20,614 nt of DNA from DASUFI01 sp036274635 (GCA_036274635.1 DASUFI010000065.1:1-20614); one strand, 5' to 3'; positions 9,038 to 16,542 are shown, counted from the stretch's first letter. A program made the numbers and translations. The notes: generated by a model from the sequence alone, not told the origin.

Positions 9038-9573
9038 GTCGGCGGCTGCGCCTCGCACAGTCCGTGCAGGCGCACGAGGCGCTCGGCGCGTCGGTGCAGG
9101 TCGGGGCGGGCGGGAAGGATCCTGCCCGCCAGGTGGATCTCCTCGAAGTCCATTTCGTTCAGGCCGCGGACGAGCGGCGTGGCGTCGCCGATGAGATTGA
9201 CCGTCTCGTCGTCAGCACGGTGGACAGCCAGTCCTCGCAGCAGACCCAGCAGCACGCAGCCCAGGAGGAGGATCGACATCCCGATCAGGAAGGCAAAGGG
9301 TGCCGCGCACAACGCCAAGCCCAGGGCAAAGACCGGCAGGGACTGCAAGGCGGCACGGCGCCGGGAGCGCTTCTGCAGCACCTCACCCATGAGCAGGGCG
9401 CTCGCGTCAGCCGGAGCGCAGTGATCGAGGACGCGCTCGTCCACGAGCAACTCGCCATCTCGCCACCGGAACCACCACCCACGCCGACGGTCGTGCGGCA
9501 CGACCCGCGCTTTCAGTCCCGGCAGCCCCACGCGGGCGGCGGCCTGCTCGAGCGGTTTGAGGTCGAGCGTCAT
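9034..9573 (-). CDS. Small membrane protein of unknown function, coupled to epmA
   Basis: This 179-residue protein is not recognised. An N-terminal soluble part of about 75 residues contains a Trp/Arg-rich patch (RRRGWWFRWRDG at 30-40). Two adjacent hydrophobic segments at about 77-95 and 97-113 could form a helical hairpin in the membrane. A charged C-terminal tail of about 65 residues follows. No signal peptide is seen, so both tails probably face the same side, likely the cytoplasm. Its ATG overlaps the stop of the 118-residue gene (ATGA), and its own TGA overlaps the epmA ATG in the same way. No Shine-Dalgarno precedes it, which suggests translation by reinitiation. Placement between asnS and epmA hints at a translation-linked role, but that is inference from position only. 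Confidence 0.82.
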   Translation of the reverse strand: MTLDLKPLEQAAARVGLPGLKARVVPHDRRRGWWFRWRDGELLVDERVLDHCAPADASALLMGEVLQKRSRRRAALQSLPVFALGLALCAAPFAFLIGMSILLLGCVLLGLLRGLAVHRADDETVNLIGDATPLVRGLNEMDFEEIHLAGRILPARPDLHRRAERLVRLHGLCEAQPPT

Positions 9574-9926
9574 GAGCCGAGGGGATACCGCTCGAACACA
9601 AAGCTGGCACCGTCCTCCTTCGCCTCTCGGAAGTACTTCGCCACCTTCGGCGACTGCTCCCACGGTTCGATCCACGTCCGCTCCTGCACCGTCCGCGGCC
9701 GATATCCAGCCTGGCGGATGTAGAACTTGGCCAGATGCAAGGCGCCGTCCTGAATCGGGAAGTCGATCCAGCAGCACACGTAGGCGCCCTCGCGTCGTCG
9801 GCTTGGAGCCGCGGCTTTCACGGAGTAGATCACGAAATAGTGGAGGCCCGGCCGGCTGGCCTCGATCGGCTTCGGCTTGCGTGTCGAGGCGCGCTTGCGG
9901 GCCGGAGCCGCCGCCTTGGTCCTCAC
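9570..9926 (-). CDS. Small basic protein of unknown function, coupled to asnS
   Basis: This 118-residue protein is not recognised. The first 27 residues are a disordered-looking Lys/Arg/Ala/Pro tail with nine basic residues and one acidic residue. The rest (about 28-116) looks like one small alpha/beta domain, with strands HYFVIYSV and AYVCCWIDF, a segment ALHLAKFYIRQAGY, and a helix around SPKVAKYFREAKEDG ending in SFVFERYP. The start is a GTG whose last two bases open the asnS stop (GTGA). The next upstream candidate would lie deep inside asnS. No Shine-Dalgarno is visible, again suggesting reinitiation. The basic tail could contact RNA or ribosome, but nothing in the sequence proves it. 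The TGA overlaps the ATG of the next gene. Confidence 0.8.
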   Translation of the reverse strand: MRTKAAAPARKRASTRKPKPIEASRPGLHYFVIYSVKAAAPSRRREGAYVCCWIDFPIQDGALHLAKFYIRQAGYRPRTVQERTWIEPWEQSPKVAKYFREAKEDGASFVFERYPLGS

Positions 9927-11230
9927 GGATAAATCTTGTACAGCATCCGCGGGAACGGAATGGTCTCGCGGATGTGGTGGTTGCCCGTGATCCACGCGAC
10001 AGTGCGCTCGAGCCCCATCCCGAACCCACCATGCGGCACCGAGCCGAACCGCCGCAGATCGAGATACCACTCGAAGGCTTCCTTCGGCAGGTTGTGCTTC
10101 GCGATCTGCTCTTCGAGATACTGCAGGCTGTCCGCGCGCTGACTGCCGCCGATGATCTCGCCGTAGCCCTCGGGCGCGAGCACGTCCACGCACAGCGCGA
10201 CCTTGTCATCCTGCGGGTCCCGCTTCATGTAGAAGGCCTTCACCTCGGCGGGGAAGCGGTGCACGAGGACGGGCTTGTCGAAGTCCTTCGTGAGCGCCTC
10301 CTCGTCCGGCGCCCCGAAGTCGCCGCCCCACTCGAACGTGTGGCCCGCCTTGTTCATGCGCTCGACCGCCTCGGTGTAGCTGATGCGCGGGAAGGGGCGC
10401 TTGATGGCCTCGAGCTTGGCGAGGTCGCGCTCGAGGATGGCCAGGTCCGGGCGGCAGTCGCGCAGCACGTCCTGCACGATGGTCTCGATGAACTCCTCGC
10501 ACAGGTCCATGACGTCATCGAGCTGGGCGTAGGCGATCTCCGGCTCGATCATCCAGAACTCGGTGAGGTGCCGGCGCGTCTTGGACTTCTCGGCGCGGAA
10601 CGTGGGGCCGAAGACGTAGATCTTCCCCAGCGCCATCGCCGCCGCCTCGCCGTAGAGCTGGCCGCTCTGCGTGAGGTAGGCCTTGTCGCCGAAGTAGTCC
10701 ACCTCGAACAGCGTGCTGGTGCCCTCGCAGGCGTTGGGCGTGAAGATGGGCGCGTCCACGCACACGTAGTCGTGGCTGTCGAAGTAGTCGCGGATGGACT
10801 TGATGATGCGCGCGCGGACGCGCAGCGTGGCGGCCTGCTTGGCGGAGCGCAGCCAGAGGTGGCGGTGCTCCATGAGGAAGCCCGGGCCGTGCTCCTTGGC
10901 GCCGATCGGGAAGGGCTGCGACTCGGCCACGACGCGCACGCCGGTGACCTGCAGCTCGAAGCCGCCGGGGCTGCGCGGGTCGGCCGCCACCTTGCCCTCC
11001 ACCTCCAGCGAGGACTCGACCGGCAGGGCGTCGAGGTGCTTGAAGACCTCGTCCGGCACCACGCCCTTGGGCAGCACGCACTGCACCACGCCGCTGCCGT
11101 CGCGCACCTGCAGGAACTGCAGCTTGCCCGAGGAGCGCCGGTTGGCCAGCCAGCCCTGCACGCGGACGACGGCACCGACGTGCTCCGAGAGTCGGCGCAC
11201 GCGGGCGACGGGCGGGTGGCTGCTGCTCAT
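9923..11230 (-). CDS. asnS: Asparaginyl-tRNA synthetase
   Basis: The enzyme charges tRNA-Asn with asparagine in the cytoplasm (class IIb synthetase). It has 435 residues. The N-terminal OB-fold anticodon-binding domain is at about 8-100 (VRVQGWLANRRSSGKLQFLQVRDG). The catalytic core follows, with motif 2 FRAEKSKTRRHLTEFWMIEPE in the middle and motif 3 GFGMGLERTVAWITG near the end. The closing residues are IRETIPFPRMLYKIYP. AsnRS is preferred over AspRS from the lack of the large insertion of bacterial AspRS and from the overall motif wording; an archaeal-type AspRS is the main alternative. The ATG at 11230 has GGAGA 7-8 bases upstream (GGAG at 11238-11241), whereas the frame is open to 11359. 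A TATCCGAT stretch at about 11273-11280 may hold the promoter. It is the first gene of a four-gene overlapping operon. Confidence 0.93.
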   Translation of the reverse strand: MSSSHPPVARVRRLSEHVGAVVRVQGWLANRRSSGKLQFLQVRDGSGVVQCVLPKGVVPDEVFKHLDALPVESSLEVEGKVAADPRSPGGFELQVTGVRVVAESQPFPIGAKEHGPGFLMEHRHLWLRSAKQAATLRVRARIIKSIRDYFDSHDYVCVDAPIFTPNACEGTSTLFEVDYFGDKAYLTQSGQLYGEAAAMALGKIYVFGPTFRAEKSKTRRHLTEFWMIEPEIAYAQLDDVMDLCEEFIETIVQDVLRDCRPDLAILERDLAKLEAIKRPFPRISYTEAVERMNKAGHTFEWGGDFGAPDEEALTKDFDKPVLVHRFPAEVKAFYMKRDPQDDKVALCVDVLAPEGYGEIIGGSQRADSLQYLEEQIAKHNLPKEAFEWYLDLRRFGSVPHGGFGMGLERTVAWITGNHHIRETIPFPRMLYKIYP

Positions 11231-11338
11231 GACGAATCTCCGGCGCGCCGCGCGGGCGGCGGGCGGCGCATGATCGGATAGCGCGCGCGGCGGGCGCAAG
11301 CGTGGGGCCGCGCGCAACGGGGGCTCCGCGCAACTTTC

Positions 11339-11357
11339 ACGGAAGCTCGACGGAAGC
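11339..11357. repeat. Short direct repeat in the asnS/MFS divergent spacer
   Basis: ACGGAAGC occurs at 11339-11346 and again at 11350-11357, one helical turn apart (11 bases). A weaker GGAAAGC follows at about 11367. This spacing would suit binding of a regulator to one DNA face. It may be chance; no protein is assigned. Confidence 0.3.
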
Positions 11358-11431
11358 ACTGCATCAGGAAAGCTTCAGTTGCCGCCGCGCAGCCGGACAC
11401 TTCGGCCGGCGGTCGCCCTCACTCCCGCGGC

Positions 11432-11437
11432 TACACT
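11432..11437 (+). promoter_or_regulatory. Possible -10 element directly before the MFS start
   Basis: TACACT ends 7 bases before the ATG at 11445, so a transcript would begin at or next to the start codon (leaderless or nearly so). A short AGGG lies too close to the ATG to act as a normal Shine-Dalgarno. No -35 is evident. Confidence 0.35.
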
Positions 11438-11444
11438 CGCAGGG

Positions 11445-12758
11445 ATGGGCGGCGCCCTCGCACGCTTTCGCAGCTTCCCCGCGCCGGCCCGGGCCTTCCT
11501 CGCCGGCGCGGCGCTGCTCGAGGTGGCGCACGCCTTCCAGGCGGCGCTGCAGAACCTCTATGTGCTCGCGGTGGCGGGGCACTCGGTGACGGACGCGGGG
11601 CACGTCAACTCGGCCTCGGCCTGCGGCGTCGTGGCCGCCACCATCCCGGCCGCCTGGGCCTACGAGCGGCTGGGACCGCGGCGCAGCCTCTCGCTGGCCT
11701 GCGCGCTCAACGTCACGGCCGTGGCCGGGCTGGCCGTGTCCAGCCACCTCGTGCCGCTGCTGCTCTGGTCGGCGCTCTCGGGCGCGGCCTACACGCTGCA
11801 CATCGTCGTCGCGGCGCCGTTCCTGGTGTCGGTGGCGCGGCCGTCGGACCGCACGGCGCTGCTGCACGCGGACTTCACGGTCACCACCGTCATCGCGACG
11901 ACCGGCCAGCTCGTGTCGTGCCTGCTCGCCGGCGCCCTCGAGGTGGGCGCGACGCCGACGGCCGCCCTGCGCTGGGCGTTGCTGGCGGGCGCGGCCATCA
12001 GCCTGCTGGCGCTGGTGGCCTACCGCCGCGTCCCCGAGCGCGTGGCGTCCGGGGAGGCGACGGCCCGGCGCGCGCCGCGCGAGCTGCTCGACATCCTGCG
12101 TCGCCGTCACTGGCCGCTGTGGATGCCTCTGGCGCTGCCGCACTTCCTCATCGGCATCGGCGCGGGATTCTCGATCCCCTTCATCAACCTGTACTTCACG
12201 ACGCGTTTCGGGCTGGGGAAGCCTGCGCTCGGGCTCGTGCTGGGCGCGGCCAGCGCGACAATGGCGCTGGGCGCCCTGTTCAGCACGCGCAGCGTGCCGC
12301 GCCTCGGGCTGGTGCGCGCGACGATCCTCACGCAGGCGCTGAGCCTGCCCTTCTTCCTGCTGCTGGCGCTGGCCACCTCGCTGCCGCTGGCGATCGCGGC
12401 CTTCGTGCTGCGCGCGGCGCTCATGAACCTGGGCACGCCGCTGTGGCGCACGCTGGTCATGGAGATCACGCCCATCGAGTGGCGCGCCTCGGTCAATGCG
12501 GCGGCGGTGCTGGCCTGGAACGTGGGCTGGGCCGTGTCCAACCTGTGGGCCGGCGCCATCATCGATCACTCGGCCGGCTGGCTGGGTGCGGGCCTCGACG
12601 GCTACGCGCTGCCCATGCTGATGACCATCGCCGTGTACGTCGTGGCCATCGGCCTGGAGGCGCGCGTGTTCTGGGGGCACCGCGAGATCGGCCGCATCCG
12701 GCCGGCGCCCGCCGCGCAGGCGCTGGCCGCCGCGCCGCCCGCCGAGGGGCCGGTGTGA
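11445..12758 (+). CDS. Major facilitator superfamily transporter
   Basis: This is a 437-residue inner-membrane protein with about twelve hydrophobic segments. They form two halves split by a charged cytoplasmic loop at about 193-225 (RRVPERV to LRRRHW). A motif A-like element between helices 2 and 3, WAYERLGPRRSL at 71-82, and the second-half counterpart around STRSVPRLGLVRA at 280-292 support the MFS assignment. Substrate is not predictable from the sequence; drug or metabolite efflux is common in this family. The frame is open 22 codons upstream, but hydrophobic family-like sequence begins only after ATG 11445. The gene is divergent from asnS across 214 bp and ends in a palindrome shared with the convergent lipoprotein gene. 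The C-terminal 20 residues are an Ala/Pro-rich tail. Confidence 0.88.
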   Translation: MGGALARFRSFPAPARAFLAGAALLEVAHAFQAALQNLYVLAVAGHSVTDAGHVNSASACGVVAATIPAAWAYERLGPRRSLSLACALNVTAVAGLAVSSHLVPLLLWSALSGAAYTLHIVVAAPFLVSVARPSDRTALLHADFTVTTVIATTGQLVSCLLAGALEVGATPTAALRWALLAGAAISLLALVAYRRVPERVASGEATARRAPRELLDILRRRHWPLWMPLALPHFLIGIGAGFSIPFINLYFTTRFGLGKPALGLVLGAASATMALGALFSTRSVPRLGLVRATILTQALSLPFFLLLALATSLPLAIAAFVLRAALMNLGTPLWRTLVMEITPIEWRASVNAAAVLAWNVGWAVSNLWAGAIIDHSAGWLGAGLDGYALPMLMTIAVYVVAIGLEARVFWGHREIGRIRPAPAAQALAAAPPAEGPV

Positions 12759-12776
12759 CGGGCTCCGGAGCCCGTC
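12757..12776. terminator. Perfect 20-bp palindrome between convergent genes, probable bidirectional terminator
   Basis: GACGGGCTCCGGAGCCCGTC reads the same on both strands and begins inside the MFS stop codon. It can fold into an 8-bp stem with a 4-base loop in either transcript. It lies between the MFS stop and the lipoprotein stop at 12787. No T-run follows on either side, so strength as an intrinsic terminator is uncertain. Confidence 0.6.
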
Positions 12777-12786
12777 GAAGACGTGC

Positions 12787-13350
12787 TCAGGGCTTGAGGC
12801 CCTTGCTGTCCAGCAGCGCCCGCACCTGCTTGGCGGACTCGCCCTCGGGCTCGAGCTGCAGCACGAGCCGCGCGTACTTCAGCAGGCGGTCGTCGTTGCC
12901 CAGGTTCCCGAGGACCTGCAGGAAGGTCAGCGCGGTGGCGGCCTCCGCGCGGTGCGCGCCGGCCGTCGTGGCGTGCTCGAGCGCGAGGTTCGCGGCGCGC
13001 CAGTCGTCGGCGGAGGAGAGCTCGCGGTAGCGCGCCATGAGGGCCGCGCCGCGCACCCAGGAGAGGTCCGCGCGCAGGTCGGGCGGCAGCTCGTCGGCCG
13101 ACAGGCCCGCCTCGGCCTGCGCGATGGCCTCGCTGGTCTCGTGCAGCTGCAGGTGCGCCAGGCCCGCGACCAGCGCGAGGCGCGGGTCGGCGCCGTGCTC
13201 GGCCAGCGCGGCCTTGGCCGTGCGCAGCGCGGCGGCGGGATCCGCGGCCAGCTCGGACTGCGCCTGCGCCAGCGCCGCGTCGCGGGCCTGGGCGTGCGGG
13301 TCGCTGCAGGCGGCGACGAGCAGCAGCAGCAGGACGAGCGCGCGGGCCAT
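12787..13350 (-). CDS. Lipoprotein with TPR-like helical repeats
   Basis: This 187-residue protein begins MARALVLLLLLVAAC, a lipoprotein signal peptide with lipobox V-A-A-C and lipidated Cys15. It would be anchored in a membrane facing the periplasm. The mature part is Ala/Leu-rich and all-helical. It has TPR-like helix pairs, for example AALRTAKAALAEHGADPRLALVAGLAHLQL, then another set around YARLVLQLEPEGESAKQVRALL near the end. TPRs usually carry protein contacts; the partner is unknown. The frame stays open 33 codons upstream, but the signal peptide fixes the start at 13350. It converges with the MFS gene and is divergent from polA across 79 bp. No specific function can be assigned. Confidence 0.82.
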   Translation of the reverse strand: MARALVLLLLLVAACSDPHAQARDAALAQAQSELAADPAAALRTAKAALAEHGADPRLALVAGLAHLQLHETSEAIAQAEAGLSADELPPDLRADLSWVRGAALMARYRELSSADDWRAANLALEHATTAGAHRAEAATALTFLQVLGNLGNDDRLLKYARLVLQLEPEGESAKQVRALLDSKGLKP

Positions 13351-13417
13351 GCGGGGATCCGGCGAGGGGCCGCCATCCTTCCTCGCGGCGGCGGCGGAGT
13401 CCAGCCGATCGCCTCGG

Positions 13418-13423
13418 TAGGAT
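13418..13423 (+). promoter_or_regulatory. Possible -10 element directly before polA
   Basis: TAGGAT ends 6 bases before the polA ATG at 13430 and fits the TAnnnT pattern seen with leaderless transcripts. No Shine-Dalgarno stands at a useful distance (the bases before ATG are CCCCC). No -35 is evident. Confidence 0.4.
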
Positions 13424-13429
13424 GCCCCC

Positions 13430-16237
13430 ATGCCGCGCACCTTCCTCATCGACGGCTCGGCCCTGGCCTATCGCTGCTTCTTCGCCAAGGGCCCGGGCCC
13501 GGCCTTCGCCTACGCCGGCTCGCTCATCTCGCTGGTCGAGCGCGGCCAGCCGGACTACGGGCTCGTGGTCATGGACACGCCGCACCCGACCTTCAGGCAC
13601 GAGGCCTACGCGGCCTACAAGGCCACGCGCGAGAAGACGCCGCAGGAGCTGATCGACCAGCTGCCGGAGTTCGAGCGCATCGCGAAGGTGCTCGGCTTCC
13701 CGGTCTACGCGCTGCCGGGCTGGGAGGCCGACGACATCATCGGCACGCTCGCGCTGCGCGCGCGGGCCGCGGGGCACGAGGTCTTCCTGGTCACCGGCGA
13801 CAAGGACTTCATGCAGGTGGTGCGCGAGGGCATCACCATCTGGAACCCCGGCAACGGCGGGGGCGACCCCACCCTGCAGGGCCTCGAGGCGGTGCGCGAG
13901 CGCTTCCACTGCCGGCCCGACCAGGTCATCGAGGTGCTGGCGCTCATGGGCGACTCCTCGGACAACATCCCGGGGGTGAAGAACGTCGGCGAGAAGACCG
14001 CCCTCAAGCTCATCGAGCAGTACCAGGGGCTGGACGACATCTACGCGCACCTCGACGAGGTCAAGCCGCCGGGGCTCCAGGAGCGGCTGCGGCTCGGGCG
14101 CGACCTGGCCTACCTCTCGCGCGACCTCGCCACGATCCGCACCGAGGCGCCGGTGACCCTGGACCTGCCGGACTTCCGCTACCAGGGCCCGCAGCGCGAG
14201 GCGGCGCGCGCGCTCTTCGTGGAGATGGACTTCCCCTCCCTGGCCAATCGCTTCGCGCCCGAGCCCACCCGGGCCACCTCCGAGACGCACGCCTGGCACG
14301 TGGTCACGACGCGCGAGCAGTACGAGGCCTTCCTGCGCGAGCTGCGCGCGGCTCGCGAGATCGTGGTGGACACGGAGACCACCTCCATCGTGGCGCTGGA
14401 GGCCGAGCTGGTGGGCCTCTCCTTCGCCTTCAAGCCGCAGGAGGCCTGGTACCTGCCGGCCAACCTGGCCGAGCCCCTCTTCGGGCCGGGCGAGCGCGGG
14501 ATGACGGCACGCGAGCGCGCCGCGCTCACCGCGCCGGGCGGCGACATGTTCGCCCGCGGCGACGCCGGCAAGCTGCGCACGCGCGGCCTCGGCACGCCCG
14601 ACGACCCGCTGCGCCCGCCGCCCGGCAGCGACCTCGAGCGCTTCCTCGCGGACATCCAGCCGGTGCTCGAGGACGAGCGCGTCGCGGTCGTCGGGCAGAA
14701 CGCCAAGTACGACCTGCTGGTGCTCGGCCGCTACGGCGTGCGCCCCGCGCGCGTGGCCTTCGACACCATGCTGGCCAGCTACTGCCTCGACGCCCACCAG
14801 AGCCAGCACGGCCTCGACTTCCTGGCGCTCAAGCACCTGGGCTTCACCAAGATCCCCACCACCGACCTCATCGGCAAGGGCAAGACGCAGATCTGCATGT
14901 GGGACGTGCCGGCGGCGCGCTGCGGCGAGTACTCCTGCGAGGACGCCGACGTCACCTTCCGCCTGTACCGGCTCTTCGCGGGCCAGCTCGCGCAGGACCC
15001 GGTGCTGCCGGTGTTCCGCGACATCGAGATGCCTCTGCTGCGGGTGCTGGAGGACATGGAGCGCGCCGGCGTGGCCATCGACGCCGCGCACCTGCACGCG
15101 CTGTCGGCGCAGATGTCCGGGCGCCTCGAGCTGCTGACGCGCGAGATCCACGAGCTGGCCGGCGGCCCGTTCAACATCGGCAGCCCGAAGCAGCTGGGCG
15201 AGGTGCTGTTCGAGAAGCTCAAGGTGCACGAGCAGCTGGGCGTCAAGCGCATCCGCCGCACGAAGACCGGCTGGAGCACCGACGCGGAGGTGCTCGACAG
15301 CCTGGCCGAGCACGCGATCATCGCGCGCATCCTCGAGCACCGGCAGGTGTCCAAGCTCAAGAGCACCTACGTGGACAGCCTGCCCGGCCTGGTGCACCCG
15401 GCCACCGGGCGCATCCACACCTCGTACAACCAGGCGGTGGCGGTGACCGGCCGGCTGTCCTCCACCGACCCCAACCTGCAGAACATCCCGGTGCGCAGCG
15501 AGCTGGGGCGGCGCATCCGGCAGGCCTTCGTGGCCCCACCCGGGCGCAAGCTGCTGGCCGCCGACTACAGCCAGATCGAGCTGCGGCTCATGGCGCACTT
15601 CTCGGGCGACCGCGCGCTGCAGGCCGCCTTCCGCGAGGGCGACGACGTGCACCGCCGCACCGCCGCGCTGGTCTTCGGCGTCGAGCCGGCGCAGGTCACG
15701 CCGGACATGCGCGCCCAGGCCAAGACCATCAACTTCGGGATCATGTACGGCATGGGCGCGGCACGCCTGGCACGGCAGACCGGGCGCACGCTGCGCCAGG
15801 CGGAGGAGTTCATCGAGCAGTACTTCCGGGTGTTCTCGGGCGTGCGCGCCTGGCTCGACCGGACGCGGGCCGAGGCCACGCGCACGGGCGTGGTCAGCAC
15901 GCTCACCGGACGGCGCCGTCGGATCGAGGGCCTGGAGGGCGGCGACCCGCGCACCTTGGCGAACGCCCTCAACATGGCCGTCAACACGCCCCTGCAGGGC
16001 ACCGCGGCCGACCTGCTCAAGCTGGCCATGATCCGGCTGGGGGCCGAGATCCCGCGCCGCCGGCTGCCGGCGACCATGCTCCTGACCGTGCACGACGAGC
16101 TCGTGTTCGAGGTCGAGGAAGGCGCCGTCGAGGACGTGCGTGCCGTGGTGCGCACGTCCATGGAGTCCGCCCTGCCGCTCGAAGTGCCCCTGGTCGTGGA
16201 CACAGGCATCGGGAATGATTGGCTCGAGGCGCACTGA
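13430..16237 (+). CDS. polA: DNA polymerase I with 5' nuclease and proofreading domains
   Basis: Pol I fills gaps and removes RNA primers during replication and excision repair. The 935 residues match the usual length (E. coli 928). The 5'-3' nuclease is at about 1-290, with EADDIIGTLA, VTGDKDFMQVV and the helix-3-turn-helix region LMGDSSDNIPGVKNVGEKTA. The 3'-5' exonuclease looks active: D314 and E316 (VDTE), D428 (QNAKYD), and Y501 with D505 (YSCED) supply the usual carboxylates. The polymerase has motif A DYSQIELR with D712, the O-helix motif B R761-x3-K765 through INFGIMYG, and motif C HDE at 888-890. Family A polymerases from several lineages have lost proofreading, so its retention here is worth noting. 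The gene is divergent from the lipoprotein gene, with no Shine-Dalgarno but a TAGGAT just upstream. It lies some 9.5 kb from uvrB and uvrC, with which it would cooperate in excision repair. Confidence 0.98.
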   Translation: MPRTFLIDGSALAYRCFFAKGPGPAFAYAGSLISLVERGQPDYGLVVMDTPHPTFRHEAYAAYKATREKTPQELIDQLPEFERIAKVLGFPVYALPGWEADDIIGTLALRARAAGHEVFLVTGDKDFMQVVREGITIWNPGNGGGDPTLQGLEAVRERFHCRPDQVIEVLALMGDSSDNIPGVKNVGEKTALKLIEQYQGLDDIYAHLDEVKPPGLQERLRLGRDLAYLSRDLATIRTEAPVTLDLPDFRYQGPQREAARALFVEMDFPSLANRFAPEPTRATSETHAWHVVTTREQYEAFLRELRAAREIVVDTETTSIVALEAELVGLSFAFKPQEAWYLPANLAEPLFGPGERGMTARERAALTAPGGDMFARGDAGKLRTRGLGTPDDPLRPPPGSDLERFLADIQPVLEDERVAVVGQNAKYDLLVLGRYGVRPARVAFDTMLASYCLDAHQSQHGLDFLALKHLGFTKIPTTDLIGKGKTQICMWDVPAARCGEYSCEDADVTFRLYRLFAGQLAQDPVLPVFRDIEMPLLRVLEDMERAGVAIDAAHLHALSAQMSGRLELLTREIHELAGGPFNIGSPKQLGEVLFEKLKVHEQLGVKRIRRTKTGWSTDAEVLDSLAEHAIIARILEHRQVSKLKSTYVDSLPGLVHPATGRIHTSYNQAVAVTGRLSSTDPNLQNIPVRSELGRRIRQAFVAPPGRKLLAADYSQIELRLMAHFSGDRALQAAFREGDDVHRRTAALVFGVEPAQVTPDMRAQAKTINFGIMYGMGAARLARQTGRTLRQAEEFIEQYFRVFSGVRAWLDRTRAEATRTGVVSTLTGRRRRIEGLEGGDPRTLANALNMAVNTPLQGTAADLLKLAMIRLGAEIPRRRLPATMLLTVHDELVFEVEEGAVEDVRAVVRTSMESALPLEVPLVVDTGIGNDWLEAH

Positions 16238-16542
16238 GCGCCCTTGGAACGACCCTTCTCGGGGCTCCGGCGGCTGTGCGTGATGGGAGGCGGCGGCGCC
16301 CGGTTTGTAGAAATTCCAGCGGCCCTGGAAGCGTCGATCGGTGGCCTCCGCAAGCCCCGGACGGACGTTCCCGCCTCGCCGAAGAGGCAGTAGACTGTGA
16401 GCCGCGGGGGAAGGCACCCGATCTCCCGCGACGCGAAGCACACGTTGGCATCTTGATTGCAGATCCCGTTCGTTGAAAGGGGTACGGGCGGATCCCGAAG
16501 AATCCGGCACCGTGCCCGATCCCACTCGGTGGAACGGCACGC
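16238..16542. other. 305-bp intergenic region without a gene
   Basis: I find no convincing coding frame and no tRNA or other recognisable RNA. The region holds the polA 3' end and the leader of the next gene. It contains a sigma-54-type promoter (16445-16461). A weaker TAGACT (16391-16396), with TTCCCG 17 bases upstream, could be a sigma-70 alternative. No clear polA terminator is seen. G+C is lower here than in the flanking genes. Confidence 0.7.
16445..16461 (+). promoter_or_regulatory. Sigma-54 (RpoN) type -24/-12 promoter
   Basis: TTGGCATCTTGATTGCA matches the TTGGCAC-N5-TTGCW consensus at every fixed position except one (T for C after TTGGCA). GG and GC have the required 10-base gap (-24 G at 16448, -12 C at 16460). 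It predicts a start near 16472 and a leader of about 71 bases to the ATG at 16543. Sigma-54 promoters need an AAA+ activator binding upstream; no such gene is in the window. Confidence 0.6.

Noticed and set aside
11231..11444. T-box or similar riboswitch before asnS
   Set aside because: No T-box sequence or specifier stem is visible, and only about 40 bases separate the likely promoter from the start.
16445..16481. A sigma-70 promoter using TTGATT at 16453-16458 as the -35
   Set aside because: No acceptable -10 lies 16-18 bases downstream, whereas the same bases form a complete -24/-12 element.
12602..16540. A 1312-codon open frame on the - strand opposite polA, and similar long frames opposite the cytochrome gene (to 19341) and the 4121 gene
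   Set aside because: Same composition artefact. No domain, signal peptide or ribosome site is seen, and the opposite-strand genes are certain.
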